Source: Bog-756 sp963841885
Lineage (GTDB): Bacteria > Actinomycetota > Acidimicrobiia > Acidimicrobiales > RAAP-2
NCBI GenBank assembly: GCA_963841885.1
Contig: CAWJEK010000016.1
Coordinates: 124,001-188,000, forward strand
Length of the DNA stretch: 64,000 nt
Direction of reading: 5' to 3'
This document shows positions 52,540 through 61,707 of this stretch, in pieces (position 1 is the first letter of the stretch; each line of letters opens with the position of its first letter). The position numbers were made by a program, and so were the translations under genes. The notes under the pieces are model-generated. The model was not told the origin of the DNA. It saw only the letters and a list, made by a program, of their open reading frames with translations, and made no database searches.

Positions 52540-53871
52540 TCACCCGAGGCCGAGCGGGTCCGGACGGCTGCCGGAATCCCGGAAGGGCCCCGGGGATCCG
52601 ACGGCGACGGCGGCCTCGAGGGTCTGGCGGAGTGCGCGCGGTACCGCAAGGTGGTCGTCCGACGACAGGTCCTCGAGCAGCGCCAGGCTGGCGACGAGGA
52701 GCCGGGTCACCTGGGGGGCGTCGGCCCCGTACCGGATGACCTCGGTGAACCCGAGGTCGCACAGCTCGGCGAAGGTCGGGTCGTGGCGACGCACCCGGAC
52801 CGTGCCATCGGTGCCCACGTACCATCCCGAGGGGTCAGGAGCCGAAGCGATCGAGGCCAGGAGATCGGTGATCCGGTCGACGGCCTGACAGGCGGTGGTC
52901 GGGTCGTTGACGGCCGGGGACAGCGCCCGGATCGCGGTGTCCGCCAGCTGGCGGATCCCGAACCCGGGGTCCTGGAGGAACGTGCGCTCGCCACCGGTGA
53001 GGACGTGGTCGAGCAGGCGATTCGCGTCGATCGGCGCCGACGCTCCGTGGACCTCCGCCAACGGGGTGCCCTCACCGAGGTACTGGCCGACCTTGACCCG
53101 TAGGTCGATCCAGAAGTCACCTGAAGTCGCGATTGCGGCGATGGCCTCCAGGTCCACCGACTGGATCACGCCCGAAATTCCCGACGGGCACCGGAGGAGG
53201 CTCGACGGACGGTCGGGCGGCTCGGACGCCGTGCGGTAGACCTGCTCCTCCGGGAACTCGTGGCGGAGCACCGGGCGGGTCAGCTCGGTCATCGTCGACA
53301 GCAGGTACTGCACCCGCAGCATCCGGACCATGGAGTGCACGAACACGACGAAGGTGGCGAGGGTGACCAGGACCATCAGGTACACCGACACCAGGGTGCG
53401 GACCGGGACGTAGCCCCTGCCCCCGGAGTGGCTGACGATGAGTGCATTCAGGGCGAAGACGAAGGTGGCGAGGAAGATCCCGAGCGTCGTGTGGGTCACC
53501 CGGGACCGGACGAACAGCCGCACGATGCGCGGCGAATACTGACTGGCCGCCACCTGGACCGCCACCAGGGTGGTCGAGAACACCACGGCGACGAAGGTCA
53601 GCATCGCCGTGGCCACGGTGGATGTCAGCACCGCACCGTCGCTGGGGTCGATGCCCAGCAGGAACGGCGTGCGGCGGGGGACGGGGTGGGTCTGGTCGAC
53701 CCAGGCCAGCCCGCGGGAGACGAGGACGGCACCGATCACGAACAGCAACGGGGTGAACCACAGTGACGTCGCGATCCGCTCGTGGAACCATTGGGCCCGC
53801 AGTGACACCGGTCGCGGCAGGCGCGCCCGGACCGTGGCGGGACCCGGGCCAGGCGCCGGTCCGACGGTCAC
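52540..53871 (-). CDS. DUF2254 membrane protein
   Basis: A 443-residue predicted inner-membrane protein with four hydrophobic segments in the first half (SLWFTPLLFVIGAVLVSRGL, TSTVATAMLTFVAVVFSTTL, TTLGIFLATFVFALNALIVS, LVSVYLMVLVTLATFVVFVH) and a soluble C-terminal part (IQSVDLEAIAAIATSGDFWI, DTAIRALSPAVNDPTTACQA) typical of DUF2254. Function unknown. GTG 53871 overlaps the stop of the amidase remnant (GTGA), so it was once coupled to a full amidase gene. Its present promoter is unclear. Confidence 0.85.
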   Translation of the reverse strand: MTVGPAPGPGPATVRARLPRPVSLRAQWFHERIATSLWFTPLLFVIGAVLVSRGLAWVDQTHPVPRRTPFLLGIDPSDGAVLTSTVATAMLTFVAVVFSTTLVAVQVAASQYSPRIVRLFVRSRVTHTTLGIFLATFVFALNALIVSHSGGRGYVPVRTLVSVYLMVLVTLATFVVFVHSMVRMLRVQYLLSTMTELTRPVLRHEFPEEQVYRTASEPPDRPSSLLRCPSGISGVIQSVDLEAIAAIATSGDFWIDLRVKVGQYLGEGTPLAEVHGASAPIDANRLLDHVLTGGERTFLQDPGFGIRQLADTAIRALSPAVNDPTTACQAVDRITDLLASIASAPDPSGWYVGTDGTVRVRRHDPTFAELCDLGFTEVIRYGADAPQVTRLLVASLALLEDLSSDDHLAVPRALRQTLEAAVAVGSPGPFRDSGSRPDPLGLG

Positions 53872-54035
53872 CGCTCCTCGACCGGGAGCGGCTCCCGCAG
53901 ACGGGTGGCCGGCTCGGATGCGGACGTCCACCCGATGAGGCCGGCGTCGTCCCCGCACCGGCCGATCATCGTCACACCGGTCGGCATCCCGTGGGAGCGT
54001 ACTCCCGGGGGCACCGTAACCGCCGGAGCATCGAC
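53868..54035 (-). pseudogene. C-terminal remnant of an amidase (GatA-like) gene
   Basis: About 55 codons read as the end of an amidase-signature enzyme: APAVTVPPGVRSHGMPTGVT then MIGRCGDDAGLIGW, matching the usual PAISVPxGxxxxGLPVGVQLVGRxGDDxxL ending. The rest of the gene is missing; upstream there are only about 50 bases before tRNA-Thr. The intact GTGA overlap with DUF2254 shows that it was the 3' end of a real gene. The catalytic Ser-Ser-Lys part is absent, so it cannot be active. Confidence 0.6.
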
Positions 54036-54085
54036 CGGACGATGCGGAGCCTTCCCACCGAGGCGCGGGCCGCCGACGTCCACGC

Positions 54086-54161
54086 TGGAGCCTGGGAGGA
54101 GAATCGAACTCCTGACCTACGCATTACGAGTGCGTTGCTCTACCGACTGAGCTACCCAGGC
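54086..54161 (-). tRNA. tRNA-Thr (anticodon CGT)
   Basis: A complete cloverleaf on the minus strand. Acceptor GCCTGGG pairs with CCCAGGC; D arm GCTCAGTCGGTAGAGC; anticodon stem ACGCA/TGCGT around loop CTCGTAA, giving CGT; T arm AGGAGTTCGATTCTCCT. The 3' CCA is encoded (54088-54086), unlike the TGT tRNA at 2.3 kb. Confidence 0.97.
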
Positions 54162-54315
54162 ATCGGCCCGTCCGGCCCGCCGCGGACGGAGACCTGCACC
54201 TCCGTCCCGACCGGTGGGCCGGGGTACCGGGGCACCACGTTACCCGCGCCGCGGTACCCCTTCGGATGCCGGGTGGGGACCCCACCGGTGGGAGGGATCG
54301 CGACGAGCGGTGGCG

Positions 54316-55431
54316 CTACTCGGCCAGTCCCGACAGCTCGACCATGAGGGACTCGAGGAGCAGATCCTCGCGGACGTTGCGCCCGAGGGCGGCGGATGCC
54401 TGGTTGACCGCATCCACGTGGGCGGCGGCCCGCCGCCGCTCGATCCCCACCCCCGGCGAACCGGCCGCCCCGGACGAGCCCACGGTCGCCACCATCCGGT
54501 CACGGTAGGCGTCGGCCAATGCGGCGAGCCCCATCCGCAGGTCGTCGGTGCGCCAGCGGCGCTCCTCCCGCTTGTGTCGCTCCTCCACCGCCTTCCGGCC
54601 CGGTACCCCCCGCGCCCCCGTGGCCTCCGCCTGTTCCTCGAGGGCGGCCAGCTCCCGGGCGTGCTGCTCGCGGAGCGGAGCCAGCGCCCCGTCGGCCAGG
54701 CCCAGCAGTTCGTCGGCCACCGAGACGGCCGCCGCACCGGTGCCGTCGAGGCGTCCCGGCACCGAGTGCCAGCGGCTGCGACGGTCGGTGAACCCCGGGT
54801 CCTCGGCCAGCAGGCGGGCCCGGTCGAGGTTCCCGCCCGACGCCGCGGCCACCGGCACGGCCACGGCGGCGTCCACTCCCCGTCCCACCAGCCACGCCTC
54901 GACCGTCGCCGGCGCCACGGCGGCGAAGGGGATCCGGACACATCGGCTGGCGATGGTGGCGAGGCCCGGGGAGAGGTCGTCGGCCAGCAGCACGAACACC
55001 GTCGAAGGCGGTGGCTCCTCGACGGTCTTGAGCAGGGCCGGCGCCGCCTTCAGCGCCAGGTGCACGTCGGGGACCAGGATCACCTGGCGGGCCGACTCCA
55101 GCGGGCGTCGCTGGGCCCGGCTGGTGATCTCCCGGGCGTCGTCGACGTCGAGCGAGGCCCCGGACCGTTCCACCGTCACCAGGTCCGGGTGGGTGCCGGC
55201 CAGGGCCCGGCGGCACGAGTTGCACACGCCGCATCCGCCGTCCGGGCACAGCAGGGCGGCGGCCAGGCCACGGGCGGCGGCGCGCTTGCCCGAGCCCGGG
55301 GGGCCGTGGAAGAGGTAGGCGTGGACCGGGTGGCGGGCCGCCGACCGGAGCTGGGCCACCGCGCGCTCCTGGCCCACGACCCCGGCGAACAGCACCGGGT
55401 CGGGGGACGGGTCGACCGACGCCGGGCTCAC
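54316..55431 (-). CDS. holB: DNA polymerase III subunit delta'
   Basis: Clamp-loader subunit of 371 residues. AAA+ fold with a modified Walker A GPPGSGKRAAARGLAAALL, a zinc module CPDGGCGVCNSCRRALAG, and the sensor region LLKTVEEPPPSTVFVLLADD plus IASRCVRIPFAAV (the SRC motif). GTG 55431 overlaps the tmk stop by 4 bases, the usual tmk-holB order. The C-terminal half is Ala/Arg-rich, as in actinobacterial forms. Confidence 0.92.
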   Translation of the reverse strand: MSPASVDPSPDPVLFAGVVGQERAVAQLRSAARHPVHAYLFHGPPGSGKRAAARGLAAALLCPDGGCGVCNSCRRALAGTHPDLVTVERSGASLDVDDAREITSRAQRRPLESARQVILVPDVHLALKAAPALLKTVEEPPPSTVFVLLADDLSPGLATIASRCVRIPFAAVAPATVEAWLVGRGVDAAVAVPVAAASGGNLDRARLLAEDPGFTDRRSRWHSVPGRLDGTGAAAVSVADELLGLADGALAPLREQHARELAALEEQAEATGARGVPGRKAVEERHKREERRWRTDDLRMGLAALADAYRDRMVATVGSSGAAGSPGVGIERRRAAAHVDAVNQASAALGRNVREDLLLESLMVELSGLAE

Positions 55432-56057
55432 GGGATCCCGTCCGGGCCGGCCATCACCTGGACGGCGTCCCACACCGCGGCGGCCACCGCCGGGACCGGT
55501 CGGGAGGCGTCCACCACCACCCAGCGGTCCGGCTCCCGGGCGGCGAGGGTGCGGTAGCCGTCGGCCACCCGCCGCTGGAAGTCGAGGCCCTCGGCCTCCA
55601 TCCGGTCGTCGGTTCCCGAGACGCCGCGGCGGGCTGCCGCCTCCTCGACGGGCAGGTCGAACAGGATCGTGAGGTCCGGGCGCAGGCCGCCCGTCGCCCA
55701 ACCCACCAGGGCCTCGAGACCGTCCCGGTCGAGGCCCCGGCCGAACCCCTGGTAGGCGAAGGTGGACGCCGAGAACCGATCGCTGACGACCCAACGACCG
55801 GCCGCCAGGGCCGGGTCGATCACGTCCGCCACATGCTGGGCCCGGTCGGCCGCCATCAGCAGTGCCTCGGTGCGGGTGGCCACCGGACTGCCGTCACGGT
55901 CGAGGAGGAGGCTGCGCAACGACGCGCCGAGCGGCGTGGCCCCGGGCTCGAAGGTGGCCACCGCGTCCAGGCGCTCGGCCAGCAGCCGGGCCTGGGTGGA
56001 TTTCCCACAGCCGTCGATCCCCTCCAGGGCGACGAGGCGCCCCCGGGGGCCGGTCAC
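55428..56057 (-). CDS. tmk: Thymidylate kinase
   Basis: Phosphorylates dTMP to dTDP, 209 residues. P-loop LVALEGIDGCGKSTQARLLA, the DR motif VVSDRFSASTFAYQG and the lid region RRGVSGTDDRMEAEGLDF are clear. GTG 56057 overlaps the topA stop by 4 bases, so topA-tmk-holB form one coupled operon. Confidence 0.95.
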   Translation of the reverse strand: MTGPRGRLVALEGIDGCGKSTQARLLAERLDAVATFEPGATPLGASLRSLLLDRDGSPVATRTEALLMAADRAQHVADVIDPALAAGRWVVSDRFSASTFAYQGFGRGLDRDGLEALVGWATGGLRPDLTILFDLPVEEAAARRGVSGTDDRMEAEGLDFQRRVADGYRTLAAREPDRWVVVDASRPVPAVAAAVWDAVQVMAGPDGIP

Positions 56058-58936
56058 CCGTCGTCGTCGGCGCCCGGAACCGCCACGACCGGGGCCGCCT
56101 TGGCGACGGCGCCCTTGGAGGGGGCGGCCTTCCTGGCCGGAGCCTTCCTGGCGGCCGTCTTCTTGGCCGCCGTCTTCTTGGCGGCCGTCTTCTTGGCGGT
56201 GGCCTTCTTCTTGGCCGGAGCCTTCTTCCTGGCGGCCTTCTTCTTGGCCGGGCCAGCGGCCCGCCGCTCGGCGAGCAGTTCGGCGGCGCGCTCGACGGTC
56301 AACTCCTCGACGTCGTCCCCCCGGCGCAGCGAGGCGTTGGTCGTCCCGTCGGTGACGTAGGGGCCGAAGCGGCCGTCCTTCACCACCATCGCCAGGCCGG
56401 TGTCGGGGTCGGGTCCCAGCTCACGGAGCGGGCCCTTGGCGTTGCGGCCGCGGGTCTTCGGTTGGGCGAACAGGGCCAGGGCCTCGTCCACGGTCACCGT
56501 CAGGAGCTGGTCCTCGGACAGCAGGCTGCGCGAGTCCGTCCCCTTCTTCAGGTACGGGCCGAACTTGCCGTTGTGGGCGACGATCTCCTCGCCCGATGCC
56601 GGGTCGGTGCCGACCACCCGGGGGATCCGGAGCAGTTCGAGGGCCTGTTCGAACGTGAGGGTGGCCGGGGTCATGGACGCGAAGAGCGATGACGTGCGCG
56701 GCTTCGGACCGCCCTCCACGAGCTCGCCCAACTGGACGTAGGGCCCGAACCGGCCGGCTTTCACCTGGACCTCGAGGCCGGACTCGGGATCGGTCCCCAG
56801 CACCCGGTCCGACGACGGCGCGGCCAGCAGTTCCTCGGCCTTCTCGACGGTCAGCTCGTCCGGGGCGAGGTCGTCCGGGATGGAGACGGTCTCGTCACCC
56901 TTCTTCAGGTACGGGCCGTACTTCCCCGAGCGGGCCACGATCTCCTGGCCGTCCGACGCGGTGCCGAGCGGCACGGCGTTGACGGCCGAGGCGTCGATGG
57001 CGTCGAGGTTCTCCGCGACCTGGTCCCGGAGTCCGCCGTGGCCACCGGGCCCGAACCAGAAGTCGCCCAGCCACCGGGCCATGTCCTCGTCGCCGCCGGC
57101 TATCTCGTCGAGGTCGTCCTCCATCGACGCCGTCAGTCCGTAGTCGACCAGGTCGGCGAAGTGCTGCTCGAGCAACCCGACGACCCCGAAGGCGGTCAGC
57201 GAGGGCACCATGGCCGAGCCCTTCTTCCAGACGTAGCCGCGGTCGAGGATCGTCGAGACGATGCTGGCGTAGGTGGACGGCCGTCCTACGCCGATCTCCT
57301 CCATCGCCTTGACCAGCGACGCCTCGGTGTAGCGGGCGGGCGGCTGGGTGGCGTGGCCGCCCGGCTCGACCGCCGACAGCGCGGCCGGGTCCCCCTCGGT
57401 CATCGGCGGCAGACGCACCTCCCGGTCGGCCAGTTCGGCCTCGGGGTCGTCCTCGCCCTCCACGTAGGCCCGCTGGAAGCCGGGGAACTCGATCACGGTG
57501 CCCGAGGCGCCGAACTCCACGGCCCGCGTGGCGCCGTCGACGGACGCCGTCCCCGTCAGTCGGACCTGGGCGCTGGTGCCGGTGGCGTCGGCCATCTGCG
57601 AGGCGACCGTCCGCTTCCAGATGAGGTCGTAGAGCCGGAGTTCGTCACCCGACAGCGAGCGGGCGGCCTCGTCCGGGGTGCGGAAGGACTCGCCCGCCGG
57701 ACGGATGGCCTCGTGGGCCTCCTGGGCGTTCTTGACCTTCTTGTTGTAGAGGCGGGGGGCGGCCGGTACGTACGCGGGGCCGTACATGGCGGTCGCCTGG
57801 GCCCGGGCCACGGTCAGGGCCTGGTCCGAGAGGGTGGTGGAGTCGGTGCGCATGTAGGTGATCCAGCCCTCCTCGTAGAGGTGCTGGGCCACCGACATGG
57901 TCCGCTTGGAGCTGAACCGCAGCTTGCGGCCGGCCTCCTGTTGGAGCGTCGAGGTGATGAACGGGGCCCGGGGCGAGCGCCGGTAGGGCTTGTGGGTCAT
58001 CGACGACACCGTGAGCGGCTGCCCCTCGAGCCCGGCGGCCAGGGCCCGCGCCGCGCTCTCGTCGAGCACCACGACCTTGGTGGGGTCGACGAGGCGGCCG
58101 GTCGAGTCGAAGTCCTTGCCCCCGGCGAGCGGGGTGCCGTCGACGGCCAGGAGGGAGGCGGCGAAGTCCGGGGACACGTCGTCGGCGGCGGACCGGACGG
58201 CCTCACCCCGGGCCGTCACCGTGGCGTCGATCCCCCACCAGCCCGCGGACCGGAAGGCCATCCGCTCCCGTTCGCGGTCCACGACCATCCTCGTGGCCAC
58301 GCTCTGGACGCGACCGGCCGAACGGCCGTTGGTCTTGCGGCGCATGACGTCGGAGAGCTTGAAGCCGTAGATCCGGTCGAAGATGCGGCGGGCCTCCTGG
58401 GCCTCCACCAGGTGCGGGTCGATGGTCCGGCACTCCTCGATGGCCCGTTGGATGGCCTGGGGGGTGATCTCGTGGAAGACCATCCGCGGCGTGTCCTCGG
58501 GGAGGCCGAGCACCTGGCTCAGGTGCCAGGCGATCGACTCCCCCTCGCGGTCCTCGTCAGTGGCCAGGTAGACCTCGCCGGCCTGGCGGGCCAGGCGCTT
58601 CAGGGTGGCCACCTGTGACTTCTTCTCGGGCGAGACGATGTAGACCGGCTTGAACCCGTTGTCGACGTCCACCGCCAGATCGGCCCACGACTCGTGCTTG
58701 AAGGCCTCGGGGAGCTCCTTGCGGGTCGCCAGGTCGCGGATGTGCCCGATCGACGACTCCACCACGTAGTCGGGGCCGAGCATGCCGGCGATGGTCTTCG
58801 CCTTGGCCGGGGACTCGACGATCACGAGCTTGCGGTCGCCCCCCCGGGCGCGGCGTCGGGTCGCAGCGCCGCCCGCGTGGTCGGTGGCGCCGTCGTCCGT
58901 CTCGTGGTTCGTCTCTGTCAGGTCTGTGGGTGGCAT
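56054..58936 (-). CDS. topA: DNA topoisomerase I
   Basis: Type IA topoisomerase of 960 residues that relaxes negative supercoils. TOPRIM domain RKLVIVESPAKAKTIAGMLG, YLATDEDREGESIAWHLSQV, catalytic Tyr in EEGWITYMRTDSTTLSDQAL, then actinobacterial topoisomerase C-terminal repeats (ARSGKYGPYLKKGDETVSI, VKAGRFGPYVQLG, AHNGKFGPYLKKGTDSRSLL, VKDGRFGPYVTDGT), and a Lys/Ala tail. The C-terminal zinc ribbons of E. coli are absent, as in mycobacteria. ATG 58936 is preferred over TTG 58948. Confidence 0.97.
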   Translation of the reverse strand: MPPTDLTETNHETDDGATDHAGGAATRRRARGGDRKLVIVESPAKAKTIAGMLGPDYVVESSIGHIRDLATRKELPEAFKHESWADLAVDVDNGFKPVYIVSPEKKSQVATLKRLARQAGEVYLATDEDREGESIAWHLSQVLGLPEDTPRMVFHEITPQAIQRAIEECRTIDPHLVEAQEARRIFDRIYGFKLSDVMRRKTNGRSAGRVQSVATRMVVDRERERMAFRSAGWWGIDATVTARGEAVRSAADDVSPDFAASLLAVDGTPLAGGKDFDSTGRLVDPTKVVVLDESAARALAAGLEGQPLTVSSMTHKPYRRSPRAPFITSTLQQEAGRKLRFSSKRTMSVAQHLYEEGWITYMRTDSTTLSDQALTVARAQATAMYGPAYVPAAPRLYNKKVKNAQEAHEAIRPAGESFRTPDEAARSLSGDELRLYDLIWKRTVASQMADATGTSAQVRLTGTASVDGATRAVEFGASGTVIEFPGFQRAYVEGEDDPEAELADREVRLPPMTEGDPAALSAVEPGGHATQPPARYTEASLVKAMEEIGVGRPSTYASIVSTILDRGYVWKKGSAMVPSLTAFGVVGLLEQHFADLVDYGLTASMEDDLDEIAGGDEDMARWLGDFWFGPGGHGGLRDQVAENLDAIDASAVNAVPLGTASDGQEIVARSGKYGPYLKKGDETVSIPDDLAPDELTVEKAEELLAAPSSDRVLGTDPESGLEVQVKAGRFGPYVQLGELVEGGPKPRTSSLFASMTPATLTFEQALELLRIPRVVGTDPASGEEIVAHNGKFGPYLKKGTDSRSLLSEDQLLTVTVDEALALFAQPKTRGRNAKGPLRELGPDPDTGLAMVVKDGRFGPYVTDGTTNASLRRGDDVEELTVERAAELLAERRAAGPAKKKAARKKAPAKKKATAKKTAAKKTAAKKTAARKAPARKAAPSKGAVAKAAPVVAVPGADDDG
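56115..56260 (-). repeat. Lys/Ala-rich tandem codon repeats at the topA end
   Basis: Short direct repeats, mainly TTCTTGGCGGCCGTC-like units on the plus strand, encode KKAARKKAPAKKKATAKKTA and further AAKKTAARKAPARKA blocks. A basic tail like this is common in actinobacterial topoisomerase I and aids DNA binding and processive relaxation. The repeats are prone to slippage and length change. Confidence 0.75.
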
Positions 58937-58948
58937 CGCTGTGGGCAA

Positions 58949-58977
58949 GGGTGAACGGTAGCGCGAGGCGTTGTCAA
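58949..58977 (-). promoter_or_regulatory. Candidate promoter before topA
   Basis: Minus strand TTGACA (58977-58972) is a perfect -35 box; 17 bases on, the hexamer is TCACCC (58954-58949), a weak -10. This is 13 bases before the topA ATG, so initiation would give a nearly leaderless transcript. An alternative -10, TACCGT, is too close. Weak evidence overall. Confidence 0.35.
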
Positions 58978-58990
58978 GGCCGGTGACGCG

Positions 58991-59016
58991 CCACCGGGGC
59001 CCTCCGGCCCCGGTGG
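58991..59016 (-). terminator. Hairpin between hppA end and topA promoter
   Basis: CCACCGGGGCC pairs with GGCCCCGGTGG over 11 bp with a CTCC loop, 98 bases beyond the hppA stop in the hppA direction. There is no T-tract. It lies just before the candidate topA promoter, so it would separate the two transcripts. Confidence 0.5.
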
Positions 59017-59113
59017 TGATGCCTATCGGTGCTGGTCACACGGCTGTCCGGCGGAGGACGGGCAGCCGGCGGCGGGTCCCGGCGACAGTGGGCCGGCCGC
59101 CCCGGGGGACCGG

Positions 59114-61472
<2,359 letters not shown>

Positions 61473-61492
<20 letters not shown>

Positions 61493-61544
61493 CAGTGGGG
61501 CTCCCTTCGGTGTACTGCTCGGTTACGTAGATCTCACGGTCCAT
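61473..61544 (-). CDS. Possible 23-residue leader peptide overlapping the hppA start
   Basis: In the hppA leader an ATG at 61544 opens MDREIYVTEQYTEGSPTDDA plus PPG and stops at 61473, 20 bases inside hppA in another frame. The codon choice (GTA, GAA, ACT, GAT) is less GC-rich than the genes around it. No ribosome site precedes the ATG. It could be a translated upstream ORF that modulates hppA, or chance. Confidence 0.3.
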
Positions 61545-61655
61545 GCGGCGCGTCGTGTCGCAGACGGGAGGGACACGTCCCCCAACGTGCGAAGCAACGG
61601 CCGGTCGGCCGAATGCCGGGTCGGGCCCGTGGGCACGTTTCCGGCAACCGGGGAG

Positions 61656-61684
61656 AACATAGTGATTACGGGGGTCAGGGGCAA
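61656..61684 (-). promoter_or_regulatory. Promoter for hppA
   Basis: On the minus strand TTGCCC (61684-61679), exactly 17 bases, then TATGTT (61661-61656). Both boxes fit a housekeeping sigma promoter, and the AT-rich patch stands out here. Transcription would begin near 61649, leaving a leader of about 155 bases before hppA. Confidence 0.6.
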
Positions 61685-61707
61685 GAATCGGGCCGCCCCG
61701 TCCCGGA

